A DNA stretch of 35,690 nt from an uncultured Granulicella sp. Its GTDB lineage: Bacteria > Acidobacteriota > Terriglobia > Terriglobales > Acidobacteriaceae. The notes beneath the pieces were generated by a model, which worked only from the letters and a program-made list of their open reading frames with translations, was not told the origin of the DNA and made no database searches. The stretch is from the NCBI GenBank assembly GCA_937871785.1, contig CALMON010000236.1, forward strand, positions 2,753 to 38,442, written 5' to 3'. The stretch's first letter is position 1. Every line of letters begins with the position of its first letter. Position numbers and translations under genes: made by a program. Below are positions 8,161-17,422 of the stretch, one piece after another.

Positions 8161-9783
8161 ATGGCCAACGTTGCAACGTCACCACAGGACTGGAAGTCGC
8201 AGGCTAGGCTTGCGCTGCCGGGCAGCGAAAAACAGCCCTTTCAGCCAGCCGTTTCGCTTGGAACCGCCGCCAATGCAGTGTCGGAGTCGGCTCCGCTCCC
8301 TTTGCCGGCTAAGAGTCGCGCGAGGGTGACGGTCTCCGTCCTGGTGCGGCCGCGCGAGCCGTTTCCACCTGCAGAAGGCGGCGTTCGCTTGTCGCACGCG
8401 CAGTTCGCCAAACGGTACGGAGCCGATCCGGCCTCCGTCAAACTCGTTCAAGCCTTTGCGGCCGCCTACGGCCTCACCGCACAAGCGCCTGAGCCCGGCC
8501 GACGCACGGTTTTGGTGAGCGGCTCGCAGGGCGCGCTCGCGGAAGCGTTCGGCGTCGCATTTGAACAGCACGAACAAGGCGGGCAGCCGTTTCGCACGCG
8601 CTCCGGGCCCATCATGCTTCCAGCGTCGCTGGCCGAGCATGTCACTGCTGTGCTCGGCCTGGATGATCGGCCCCAGGCGCGACCTCACTTTCGCGTCGCG
8701 AAGCCGCGCGCCACAAACACTTCCTACTCGCCCGCACAGGTCGCGCAACTCTACGGGCTGCCCGTCGGGGCTATGGCGACCGGCCAGACGATCGCGATTC
8801 TTGAACTTGGTGGCGGCTACCGCAAAGCTGACCTTACAGCGTACTTCAAGTCGCTTGGCCTTCCGGTGCCTTCCGTCACAGCGGTTTCCGTGGACGGCGG
8901 CAAGAACACACCCGGCAATGCGAATGGCGCGGACGGCGAGGTGATGCTCGACATCGAAGTGTGCGGAGCTGTAGCCCAGGGCGCAAAGCTGGTCGTCTAC
9001 TTCGCGCCCAATACCGACCAGGGCTTTATCGATGCGATCTCTTCCGCCGTTCACGACCAGACCCACAAACCCGGCGTGCTTTCCATCAGTTGGGGCGGTC
9101 CCGAAGCCAGTTGGACCGCCCAGGCGAGAACGGCGCTCGACCAGGCCTGCCAGGCTGCTGCGGCCCTGGGCGTCACCATCACTGTCGCCGCCGGAGACAA
9201 CGGTTCAATCGACTCTACATCCGGTACTGCCAACCAGGTCGACTTCCCAGCTTCGAGCCCACATGTGCTCGCATGCGGCGGCACCAAGCTCGTCGCGAGC
9301 GGCGCACAGATCACCAGCCAAGTGGTCTGGAATGAGCTCGCCGCCAACGAAGGCGCAACCGGCGGCGGCGTCAGCAACGTCTTTCCGCTGCCCTCGTGGC
9401 AGGCCGCTGCGGGTGTGCCTAAACCTGCGACGGCTGCCGGCGGCCGTGGCGTCCCCGATGTTTCCGGCGACGCCGACCCGGCCACCGGATACGATGTGCG
9501 CGTCGACGGACAAACTACGGTGATCGGTGGAACCAGTGCCGTAGCTCCACTTTGGGCGGCGTTGATCGCGATCGCCAACTCGCAGCGCAAAACGGCCCTG
9601 GGCTTCGTCAACCCCACGCTGTATGGTTCCGTAAACGCGTTTCGCGACATCACCTCCGGATCAAACGGCGGCTTCAACGCGGGTCCAGGCTGGGACGCCT
9701 GCACCGGTCTCGGCTCCCCGAACGTCCCTGCCCTGCTACCCGCGCTTTCCCCTACGACCGCGCGGAGCCCTCGCCAGCGCTAA
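8161..9783 (+). CDS. S53 family (sedolisin/kumamolisin-like) serine-carboxyl peptidase
   Basis: A 540-residue pro-peptidase. Residues 50-190 form the pro-kumamolisin activation domain (LSHAQFAKRYGAD, GVAFEQHEQGG, VTAVLGLDDRPQA). The peptidase domain follows. The catalytic set is Glu260 and Asp264 in GEVMLDIEV, Asp346 in AAGDNGS and Ser459 in GGTSAVAP. The 4- and 82-residue spacings equal those of kumamolisin and the third (113) differs by one. The calcium site at the C-terminus is complete (RDITSG then GPGWDACTGLG). Such enzymes cleave proteins at acid pH. The ATG at 8161 has AGGAG 4 nt upstream. There is no signal peptide: the first 50 residues are polar, so export route or cytosolic location is unclear. 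The linker between prodomain and peptidase is around HFRVAKPRATNTSYSP. Confidence 0.93.
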   Translation: MANVATSPQDWKSQARLALPGSEKQPFQPAVSLGTAANAVSESAPLPLPAKSRARVTVSVLVRPREPFPPAEGGVRLSHAQFAKRYGADPASVKLVQAFAAAYGLTAQAPEPGRRTVLVSGSQGALAEAFGVAFEQHEQGGQPFRTRSGPIMLPASLAEHVTAVLGLDDRPQARPHFRVAKPRATNTSYSPAQVAQLYGLPVGAMATGQTIAILELGGGYRKADLTAYFKSLGLPVPSVTAVSVDGGKNTPGNANGADGEVMLDIEVCGAVAQGAKLVVYFAPNTDQGFIDAISSAVHDQTHKPGVLSISWGGPEASWTAQARTALDQACQAAAALGVTITVAAGDNGSIDSTSGTANQVDFPASSPHVLACGGTKLVASGAQITSQVVWNELAANEGATGGGVSNVFPLPSWQAAAGVPKPATAAGGRGVPDVSGDADPATGYDVRVDGQTTVIGGTSAVAPLWAALIAIANSQRKTALGFVNPTLYGSVNAFRDITSGSNGGFNAGPGWDACTGLGSPNVPALLPALSPTTARSPRQR

Positions 9784-9946
9784 ACCACTTTCCTGCCGCA
9801 GAGCGTTCCAAAAGTGGAGCATTCTGGGCGTTTTTTCGAGGAAACGTCCATGACGCTCGAAGCCATGAGCGACACACGCAGGTAAGAACGGTCGGCCGCC
9901 GAGCTTTTCCTGGTAGAAACCAAGATCAGAAGATCAGGCGCGCGTT

Positions 9947-10330
9947 TTATGCGCCTGCGTCGAGTTCCGCCAATGCCGCCTGCACGTACGGCAAGGTGTG
10001 ATCCCACACGTCCTGCAGCGTCGCACGCCGTGAGCGCTCGCCGATTCTGCGCATCCAGGCAGGCCGGCGGAGCCGCGCGACGACCATCCGACGCACGTAC
10101 TCCTCTTCCCAGCCGGCCCACTCACCAGTCACAATCGAAAGATTGAAGTAAAACGCTGGCCCCACTTCGTCCAGAAAAATCTCATGTGCGTCTCCGAGCG
10201 CGAAACCACCTTCGCGCATGGTGCGCACGATGTATGGCCCCCACACATGGGGCATATCGGTGTCGAGCAACAGGTCGGAAAGTGCCCACCACAGCGGCAA
10301 CCGGCGCGCAATCTCAACGTCATTCAGCAT
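9947..10330 (-). CDS. small uncharacterised protein, DUF7079-like
   Basis: A 127-residue soluble protein without signal peptide or membrane segment, ATG at 10330. It shows the pattern LWWALSDLLLDTD near the N-terminus, then FLDEVGPAFYFNL and GEWAGWEEEYV in the middle. From memory this pattern matches a family of small hypothetical bacterial proteins (DUF7079) with conserved LSDLFLDTE and GEWAGF segments; no function is established. It begins 4 bp after the stop of the DNA glycosylase gene, so it is almost certainly the last cistron of lhr-nei. Coupling to DNA repair is only suggested by position. Downstream, 9784-9946 holds no gene I can support. Confidence 0.7.
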   Translation of the reverse strand: MLNDVEIARRLPLWWALSDLLLDTDMPHVWGPYIVRTMREGGFALGDAHEIFLDEVGPAFYFNLSIVTGEWAGWEEEYVRRMVVARLRRPAWMRRIGERSRRATLQDVWDHTLPYVQAALAELDAGA

Positions 10331-10334
10331 GAGC

Positions 10335-11300
10335 TCAGCAGCTTCCTCGGCGCCGCGTTTTGCCCAGCAGCTTGACTTGACGCCCTACTGGCGCTATCTC
10401 GGCCGTTTGGCCCACGCCCGGCACCCACGGCTGGCACTCCGGACACCAGTACGTCGGCCGCACCGCTTCTCCCTGCAGGCGCCGCATGACATTCGCGCCG
10501 CAACGGCGGCACTCCTGCCCCTGCCGGCCGTACACCCACAGCCGGTCACCCGCGTTCATGCTGTGCGTCGTGCGCCGATTACCCGAGTAGGTCACGATGC
10601 CGTCTGTGTTTGAGGACAGCCCGGCAGACCCATCGTTGATATTTGCCCGCAGGTACTTTTGCGATACGTCCGCCATCACCTGCATTTCACGCTCGCTTAG
10701 CGTGCTCATCTGCCGGAATGGGTTGACCCCCGCCGCAAACGGCACCTCGCTTTTGTACACGTTGCCGAGCCCGGCCATGACGCGCTGGTTGAGCAACACC
10801 ACGCCAATTTCGTCGTCGGGGTGGGTATCGCGTCGCTGCTGCAGCGCGCGCACGCCAGCCTCCGGGCTATACGCATCGCTTAGAATATCGACGCCGAGCT
10901 TCGGCACCTGCGTGCTCCGTTCCAGCGAGCGCGCCGTGTGGAACTCTGCAATCGGCACGTTGAAGGCGACTGCCTGGAAGTCCTCGGCTGTAATGGCTGC
11001 CCGCATCTTGCTGCGGCCCATCCACCACTTTTCGCCAGTGCGGTAGATGTGCCACGACCCCGACATGAGCATGTGCGTCACCAGGATCAAGGGCTCTTCG
11101 CCGCTGCGCCCGCCTGAGAAGTACATCAGGCACCACTTCCCGCGCGACTCTACCTTCTCCACCGTACGCCCCACCACAGGTGCATCGTCGTTCAGGCTGG
11201 CGAGTTTCGCCAGACCGGTGTCGAACGCCGTGACGACCTTGCCGGCGAGCGCCTTATGGAGCGCCCGGGCCGCTCGATAGATTGTGTCGCCTTCAGGCAT
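10335..11300 (-). CDS. nei: Fpg/Nei family DNA glycosylase/AP lyase (endonuclease VIII-like)
   Basis: A 321-residue base-excision-repair enzyme that removes oxidised bases and nicks the abasic strand. The N-terminus MPEGDTIYRAARAL carries the catalytic Pro2 and Glu3; the EGDTI form is the Nei rather than the MutM signature. The H2TH domain is recognisable in VVLLNQRVMAGLGNVYKSE. A zinc finger closes the fold: CRRC, then 18 residues, then CPEC, with the basic finger loop between. After the finger there are about 35 extra residues, rich in basic residues at the end (KLLGKTRRRGSC), which is unusual for the family. The ATG at 11300 is fixed by Pro2. It lies 99 bp downstream of lhr on the same strand, making a repair-oriented cluster. 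Confidence 0.92.
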   Translation of the reverse strand: MPEGDTIYRAARALHKALAGKVVTAFDTGLAKLASLNDDAPVVGRTVEKVESRGKWCLMYFSGGRSGEEPLILVTHMLMSGSWHIYRTGEKWWMGRSKMRAAITAEDFQAVAFNVPIAEFHTARSLERSTQVPKLGVDILSDAYSPEAGVRALQQRRDTHPDDEIGVVLLNQRVMAGLGNVYKSEVPFAAGVNPFRQMSTLSEREMQVMADVSQKYLRANINDGSAGLSSNTDGIVTYSGNRRTTHSMNAGDRLWVYGRQGQECRRCGANVMRRLQGEAVRPTYWCPECQPWVPGVGQTAEIAPVGRQVKLLGKTRRRGSC

Positions 11301-11399
11301 GTTCTTAAGATGCGGAGACCCACCGCGCGGTGCTACTCACCCCTCAAAACTGAACTTTCAGAACTGAACACAGACCCGGTCGTACTCCCTTTGTGAGGG

Positions 11400-14300
11400 T
11401 TACGCCACCGGAGCCTCGATGACCGGGGTCGCCCGCGGCAACTGCGGCAGGTTTCGCCGCACATTGAACCCCAGCGGAGCCGCCTGAAAGCCCGCATCGA
11501 GCAGGAATTTCGCCAGCGGATGCTCCACCACCGCGACGCCGTTGATCGAGGTGATCAGCATACCCATGCGTCCGCGCAACTCGTCCACGCCGCCTTCGCG
11601 CTGCACGCTCGCCACCAGGAAGTCGGTCAGGGCGCGGGCGACGCGCGAGCGAGACGGCTCTTCTTCGGGCAGCATCACCTGCACGTTCGAGTTCCCGCGG
11701 CGAAGATAGGCGGTCAGAGCGCCGTCCACCAGAACCACTCGCGCGCCCACGGTCCGGGTCAGCGACGAGCCCTCTTCCGGAGCCGCCGGCCAGCGCAGCA
11801 GCGTGCCGTAGGGGTTGGCCGGGTCGGTCGCGGCCAGCATCACGACCTCGCTGCTTTCCTCGCTGTTCGCCACGCGTAAGGAACGCAGCAGGTCCACGGC
11901 GGCTGGCATAGCAAATTGAGTCGCACCCAGATCGGCGGCGAAATAGCCGCGCCGCACCCGGCCGCTTTCCTCCATGGCCTTCAGCACGTCGTACACGGCG
12001 CTGAAACCGCCTGGAAGATTTTCGGCGTGAGCGGTTTCGCGAAAGACCACACCATAGCGCGTGAGCAGTTGCTGCGCAATGGCGTGCGACCACTCGGTTT
12101 GCCGACCAGCGCTTGTCGGCCCGGAAAGCCGCTCGGCATCGAACGCGACGGCGTTCAGACTCCACCGCCCCTGAGCCGTGGGAGGGGTCGTCCGGCGCGA
12201 GCGGAAACCGGTCTGGTGATGCACGCGGCGCTGCGGCTTGGCGTTGCGGCCGCGGTCGGGGGTGCGCTCGCAGTAAGCGCGCAGGGCGTGGGGCGCATCG
12301 TTGGTCAGCAGACCGCGCCACACCAGCGACCACAAAGCTTCCAGCGTTTCGCCGGGGTAGCCGCCGCCAAGCCCGTCATGCAGGCTCTGGAAAAAGGACG
12401 CTCCGTGCGAACGCAAATAGTGGATGATGGCCAACTCGCGTTCGCTCAGGTCCGAGCCTGTGAAGTCCCTAGCTGGAACAGCATCGCCTTTTGACTTATC
12501 GGAACCAGACTGATGCGAACCGGACTTGTCCGCGGCAGCGATGCGAAGAACCTGCTTTTCCACTGCGGCCAAATCTACGATCCGGTCCGCGGGCCAGAGC
12601 GACGGCAGCTTTTCCGCCAGATACAGGCCGACGCGGCCATCGCGCTCGCCGATAGGCTCCAAACCTACCCAGACCACTTCCCCGGCGGCGATCAGCGTGT
12701 CAAGATCGGCCGATTTGTAGCCCAGAATGCGTGCCGGGAGGATTTCCGTTTCAAGCAACGACGCCGGCAGCGGAGCGCCTTGAAGGTTCTCGATCACGTC
12801 GAGCAGCGCATCGAGCCCACGCCTCTGGGTCACAACCCCCTGCCAGCGCGTGAACAGCCGCGCCAGCGTGCGCTGCTCAACAGGCTCGATTTCCTTGCGC
12901 AGCTTGGCCAGCGACTTCCGGCGAATCGCTCGCAGCACCTCCGCATCGATCCACTCGCGATGCACGCCGCCCGGGCGAAAGCCCCCCTCCGCGACGCGGC
13001 CGGTCTGCACCAATCTCTGCAAGACCGCCTCGACGCTTTCGGGTGGTAGGCCATAGCGCGTGACGACATCGCCGGTCGTGAACGGCCCATGGGTACGCGC
13101 GAACCGGCGCACGACATCGAGCAGAGCGTCGGGGACCGGCTCCAGAAACGCCGTCGGCAGCCCCGGCGGCAACGGTACGCCCAGCGCGTCGCGAAAGCGG
13201 GCGGCGTCTTCGACAGCCATCAACCGCTTTTCGCCCGCGACCATCAACTCCAGCGCCCGCCGTGCCTTGATCAGCCGGACGACCCACGCGGCGACGTCGT
13301 CCGCGTCCGCCGTGGCACGCGCCGCGAGTTCTGTCCGCGTCAAGTCGCCGAGCCGCAGCAAAAGGTCATGGACGCCGTCCATGCTGCGCGCCCTGTAGCC
13401 CTCCACCGTGCACTGCAACTGCTCTTCGACTTCTTCGATCGCGCCCAGATCGAGCAGCTCACGGAGGTCTGCGTCGCCCATCAGCTCGCGCAATTGGTCC
13501 TGGTCGATCGAGAGCGCCTGGGCGCGGCGCTCGGCCAGCGGAGCGTCGCCGTCATAAATGTAGTTGGCGACGTAGCTGAACAGCAACGCACCGGCAAAGG
13601 GCGAGGGTGTGCGCGAATCCGTGACATGCACGCGGATCGCGCGCGAGCCGATGGAGCGTAGCGTTTCCATGAGCGCGGGCATGTCGAACACATCGCGAAG
13701 ACACTCGCGATACGCTTCGAGCAGGATGGGGAACGACGGGTAACGCGAGGCCACACTCAGCAGGTCATAGGCCCGTTTGCGCTGCTGCCACAGCGGCGTG
13801 CGACCGTCCGCGCGACGGCGCGGCAGCAGCAGCGCTCGCGAAGCGGCTTCACGAAACTTCGCGGCAAACAAAGCTGTAGAACCAAGCTGCCGCATCACGA
13901 GGTCGGCCGCCTCCTCGGGCTCCAGCATCAGCACGTCGGTGTCGGGCGGCGCATCGCTTTCCGGGAAGCGCAGCACAAAACCGTCTTCGCTCCACATGGT
14001 TTCGACATCGAGCCCCGCGGCCTTGATCTTCGCGGTCACGGCCATCGCCCAGGGCGCGTGCACCTTACTTCCAAGCGGAGTGAGGCAGCACATGCGCCAG
14101 TCGCCCAGTTCGTCGCGCACACGCTCGACCACGATCGTGCGGTCGTCCGGAACCATGCCCGCGGCCAGCTCCTGGTCGGCCAGGTAGCGCAGCACGTTTT
14201 CGGCCGCCTGGGGGTCGAGATCATGATCTTTGGTCAGCTTCGCAATGCCTGCGGAGCGGGGCATATCGCGCAGCTCGCGCATCAGCGCGCCGATGCGGCG

Positions 14301-16484
14301 GCCAAACTCGATGGGCCGGCCAGCCTGGTCGCCATGCCAGAAGGGCATCTTGCCCGGCTCACCCGGCGCGGGGCTTACCAGCACACGGTCGTGCGTAATC
14401 TCATCGATGCGCCACGTCGACGCACCCAGCACGAATGTTTCGCCGGTGCGCGCTTCGAACACCATTTCTTCGTCGAGCTCGCCGACGCGAATCGGCTTGT
14501 TCTGCGTGCCGCTCAGGAAAACGCCGTACAGTCCGCGGTCGGGGATGGTGCCGCCGTTCAGAATCGCGATCATTTTGACGCCCTGTCGCGGCGTTAGCCA
14601 GTTTCGGGTGCGATCCCACGTCACGCGCGGGCGCAGTTCGGCAAACTCGTCCGACGGATAGCGCCCAGCCAGCATGTCGAGCACGCCTTCAAATACGCCG
14701 ATGCTCAGGCCCGCGAAGGGCGCGGAGCTGCGCATCATCGCGAGCAGCGCGTCATAGGAAATACCCGGGGCTTCTTCTTCCTCGGCAACCTTGTGCTTTT
14801 TCGCGGCCTTCGCGGCTTCCGCACGACGCTCCACTTCGGCAAGCGGCAGCGGAGGATGCGCGATCACCGCAACCATCTGCTGCGCCAGAACGTCGAGCGG
14901 ATTGCGAAGAAAGCGCGTCGACTCCACATGCCCCGCGTGCATCGCTTCCGTCACAGCGGCGCACGCGATCAGGTCGGCCCGGTATTTCGGGAAGATGATG
15001 CCCGTCGAAGGCGCGCCGACCTGATGGCCCGCTCGGCCGATGCGCTGCATCCCGCTGGCCACGCTGGGCGGCGCTTCGATCTGCACCACCAGGTCGACCG
15101 CGCCCATGTCGATGCCGAGCTCAAGCGACGACGTGCACACCAGCGCCTTGATAGTGCCGGCCTTAAGCATTTCTTCAATTTCACTGCGCTGTGCCGCCGC
15201 CAGCGAGCCGTGATGCGCCCGCGCGATCGGCTCGTTCGCGAGCTCGTTCAGCGCGCCGGCCAGCCGCTCGGCCACGCGCCGCGCGTTCACGAAAATCAGC
15301 GTAGACGTCCGTCCGCGAACGATCTCCAGCAGCCGCGGGTGGATGCTTTGCCAGATGCTCGTACGCTTGGGGCCTTGCGAGGCCGGACCGCTGGGCAGAT
15401 CGTCAATCGCGCCGAGCTTGGCCATGTCTTCGACTGGGACTTCCACCGTAAGCTCCAGCACCTTGCGCGCCCCGGCATTGACGATCGTGACAGGCCGAAA
15501 CCGCACCCCTGCCGCGCCCGTGTCGGCTTCGCGCAACGTGCCGTCGACGCTGATCTCGCTTTCGATCTTCGGTGCGAGCGCCGTTTCGCCGCCCTGTAAG
15601 ACGAGCTCACCCGGCCTGCCATCCGCCTCCGGTGGGCTACTCGTCGCCGGAATGCTATCCGCTTCGAGCTTGCGATTTTCCGCACCGGCAAGGCTCCTAA
15701 CGGCCTGCTCCGCGCCGTCCGCCCCGCCCAGAAACCGCGCCACTTCTTCCAGCGGCCGCTGTGTCGCACTCAACCCGATACGCTGGATAGGCCGTCCGCA
15801 AAGCGCTTCGAGCCGCTCAAGCGACAGCGCCATGTGAGCCCCGCGCTTGGTCGGCACGAGTGCGTGAATCTCATCGATGATGACCGTCTCGACCGTACGC
15901 AACGCTTCACCAGCATTCGAGGTCAGCATCAGGTACAGCGACTCCGGCGTGGTAATCAGGATTTCGCCAGGATGCCGCGCAAACCGTGCGCGCTCTTTTT
16001 GAGACGTGTCGCCGGTGCGCACGCTGATCTCCGGCACATGCACCGGAACGCCCTGCCGTTGCGCCATGTTCGCGATACCCGCCAGTGGCGACCGCAGGTT
16101 GCGCTCGACGTCTACCGCCAAAGCCTTGAGCGGGGAAATGTAGAGCACGCGGCAACCGCGATCGGTCTCCTCCACCGGCATGCGCAGCATGAGCCGGTCC
16201 AGGCACCAAAGGAACGCCGTCAGCGTTTTGCCCGTACCTGTCGGCGCGAGAATCAGCGTCGACTCACCCTTCGAGATCGCCGGCCAGCCTTCCCGCTGCG
16301 GGGCCGTAACGCCTTCAAACACGGCCCGAAACCACGCCGCCGTGATTGGGTGAAACAGCTCCAACGCGGCGTCGCCGGCCCGCACCAGCGCGTCAGGGTC
16401 AGGCGCCGCAACGACCTTCGCCTTGCGCACGACCGCCACAGCCTTCGCAGGCTTGGTGACTTCGATCTCTTTCGTTCGAGCCAA
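11400..16484 (-). CDS. lhr: Lhr-type large superfamily 2 helicase
   Basis: A roughly 1690-residue ATP-dependent helicase of the Lhr family, linked to DNA repair in other bacteria. Motif I is APTGTGKT, motif II DEIH, motif III SATQ and motif VI QRIGRAGHQ. The winged-helix and DEAD-associated region follows (SGTQNKPIRVGELDEE), and a long C-terminal domain contains GRWSLN and NPYGTLLRWP, typical of full-length Lhr rather than Lhr-core. Between SATQ and the RPVTIVNAGARK segment there are about 60 additional low-complexity residues. Another Ser/Lys/Asp-rich linker is KSGSHQSGSDKSKGD. No ATG precedes the helicase core. TTG at 16484 has GGGAG at 16495-16499, 10 nt upstream; TTG at 16544 or internal GTG codons are alternatives, so the N-terminus is uncertain by up to about 35 residues. 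It reads into nei. Confidence 0.93.
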   Translation of the reverse strand: MARTKEIEVTKPAKAVAVVRKAKVVAAPDPDALVRAGDAALELFHPITAAWFRAVFEGVTAPQREGWPAISKGESTLILAPTGTGKTLTAFLWCLDRLMLRMPVEETDRGCRVLYISPLKALAVDVERNLRSPLAGIANMAQRQGVPVHVPEISVRTGDTSQKERARFARHPGEILITTPESLYLMLTSNAGEALRTVETVIIDEIHALVPTKRGAHMALSLERLEALCGRPIQRIGLSATQRPLEEVARFLGGADGAEQAVRSLAGAENRKLEADSIPATSSPPEADGRPGELVLQGGETALAPKIESEISVDGTLREADTGAAGVRFRPVTIVNAGARKVLELTVEVPVEDMAKLGAIDDLPSGPASQGPKRTSIWQSIHPRLLEIVRGRTSTLIFVNARRVAERLAGALNELANEPIARAHHGSLAAAQRSEIEEMLKAGTIKALVCTSSLELGIDMGAVDLVVQIEAPPSVASGMQRIGRAGHQVGAPSTGIIFPKYRADLIACAAVTEAMHAGHVESTRFLRNPLDVLAQQMVAVIAHPPLPLAEVERRAEAAKAAKKHKVAEEEEAPGISYDALLAMMRSSAPFAGLSIGVFEGVLDMLAGRYPSDEFAELRPRVTWDRTRNWLTPRQGVKMIAILNGGTIPDRGLYGVFLSGTQNKPIRVGELDEEMVFEARTGETFVLGASTWRIDEITHDRVLVSPAPGEPGKMPFWHGDQAGRPIEFGRRIGALMRELRDMPRSAGIAKLTKDHDLDPQAAENVLRYLADQELAAGMVPDDRTIVVERVRDELGDWRMCCLTPLGSKVHAPWAMAVTAKIKAAGLDVETMWSEDGFVLRFPESDAPPDTDVLMLEPEEAADLVMRQLGSTALFAAKFREAASRALLLPRRRADGRTPLWQQRKRAYDLLSVASRYPSFPILLEAYRECLRDVFDMPALMETLRSIGSRAIRVHVTDSRTPSPFAGALLFSYVANYIYDGDAPLAERRAQALSIDQDQLRELMGDADLRELLDLGAIEEVEEQLQCTVEGYRARSMDGVHDLLLRLGDLTRTELAARATADADDVAAWVVRLIKARRALELMVAGEKRLMAVEDAARFRDALGVPLPPGLPTAFLEPVPDALLDVVRRFARTHGPFTTGDVVTRYGLPPESVEAVLQRLVQTGRVAEGGFRPGGVHREWIDAEVLRAIRRKSLAKLRKEIEPVEQRTLARLFTRWQGVVTQRRGLDALLDVIENLQGAPLPASLLETEILPARILGYKSADLDTLIAAGEVVWVGLEPIGERDGRVGLYLAEKLPSLWPADRIVDLAAVEKQVLRIAAADKSGSHQSGSDKSKGDAVPARDFTGSDLSERELAIIHYLRSHGASFFQSLHDGLGGGYPGETLEALWSLVWRGLLTNDAPHALRAYCERTPDRGRNAKPQRRVHHQTGFRSRRTTPPTAQGRWSLNAVAFDAERLSGPTSAGRQTEWSHAIAQQLLTRYGVVFRETAHAENLPGGFSAVYDVLKAMEESGRVRRGYFAADLGATQFAMPAAVDLLRSLRVANSEESSEVVMLAATDPANPYGTLLRWPAAPEEGSSLTRTVGARVVLVDGALTAYLRRGNSNVQVMLPEEEPSRSRVARALTDFLVASVQREGGVDELRGRMGMLITSINGVAVVEHPLAKFLLDAGFQAAPLGFNVRRNLPQLPRATPVIEAPVA

Positions 16485-16594
16485 ACGTACGGCGCTCCCA
16501 GGACGCCCCCGCGGCAAATCCACGCCGCACCAGCTTGGATGCAAAAGAAGATGCTAGCCGCACCTGTCTGCTCGCCCTTACCTGACCCGCGCTT

Positions 16595-17422
16595 TCATGC
16601 CGCCACACGCGGTCGGTAGTAGTAGCAGTCCTGTTCGAACTCCACGCGAAACAGGTCGGTCGAGTCTTCCGCCTGCTCCGCGTTGCCGAGCAGCAAGGCC
16701 CCGTGCGGACGCATCGCTCGATGCACGTCCGTCAGCACGCAGCTACGATCCTGCTGTGGAAAATACAACAGCACGTTTCGCAAAAGAACCAGATCGAACT
16801 TGGGCAGAAGCGGCAGCGGGGCGCACAGGTTCACGGGCCGGAACTCCACCATCGTGCGCACCCTGGGGCTGATTTCCCACTCGTCGCAGTCGCGCTCAAA
16901 GTAGCGCAGCAGCATGCGTGCGGGCAGGCCCCGGTTCACCTCCAGCCGGCGATAGCGGCCGCGCTGGCCGTAGTCGCGGGCCTGTTGCGAAATGTCGGTG
17001 GCGATGATCTTGACGTCCCAGCCGGCAAGCTGCGGAAAGTATTCGCACAGCATCATGCCGAGGCTGTAGGCCTCCTGCCCGGTCGAGCTCGCCGCGCTCC
17101 ACAACGTCAGTTTGCGCTCAGTCTGGTTTTGTTCGATCAGCTTCGGAATCACCGACCGGCGCAGCAGTTCAAAGGGCGTGTGATCGCGAAAAAAACTGGT
17201 CTCGTTGATCATCATCGCTTCAGCGACGACGCGCTGCAGGTGCGCCGGACGCTTTTCACGCAGCATCCGCACGAAGCCTTCCAGGTCGTTTTCCCCCGAA
17301 GACCGCGCAAGCGGCGTCAAGCGCGCTTCAAACAGCGCGTTACGCGAAGGGTCGATAAAGTTCGCCGACTGGTTCAGCACCAGCTCGCGAAGGTAGGCGT
17401 AATCCTGCTCACTGCATGGCAT
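16595..17422 (-). CDS. cheR: chemoreceptor glutamate methyltransferase CheR
   Basis: A 275-residue SAM-dependent O-methyltransferase that methylates glutamates of chemoreceptors for adaptation. The N-terminal all-helical CheR domain ends with INETSFFRD at 72-80 (family TNxTxFFR). The Rossmann domain has the SAM loop SSTGQEAYSLGM, IIATDIS and LLRNVLLYF. GQEAYS replaces the more usual GEEPYS. No TPR or PAS domain is attached. The ATG at 17422 lies within the last codons of cheB (14-base overlap), so translation is probably coupled. It is the last che gene of the run; lhr begins about 110 bp further on in the same direction. Confidence 0.94.
   Translation of the reverse strand: MPCSEQDYAYLRELVLNQSANFIDPSRNALFEARLTPLARSSGENDLEGFVRMLREKRPAHLQRVVAEAMMINETSFFRDHTPFELLRRSVIPKLIEQNQTERKLTLWSAASSTGQEAYSLGMMLCEYFPQLAGWDVKIIATDISQQARDYGQRGRYRRLEVNRGLPARMLLRYFERDCDEWEISPRVRTMVEFRPVNLCAPLPLLPKFDLVLLRNVLLYFPQQDRSCVLTDVHRAMRPHGALLLGNAEQAEDSTDLFRVEFEQDCYYYRPRVAA

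Noticed and set aside
9935-9957. Hairpin CAGGCGC/GCGCCTG at the end of the DUF7079-like gene
   Set aside because: The stop codon is in its loop and no U tract follows on the - strand, so I do not call a terminator.
11348-11369. Direct repeat AACTGAAC twice in the lhr-nei gap
   Set aside because: Eight bases, two copies, no flanking structure; could easily be chance.
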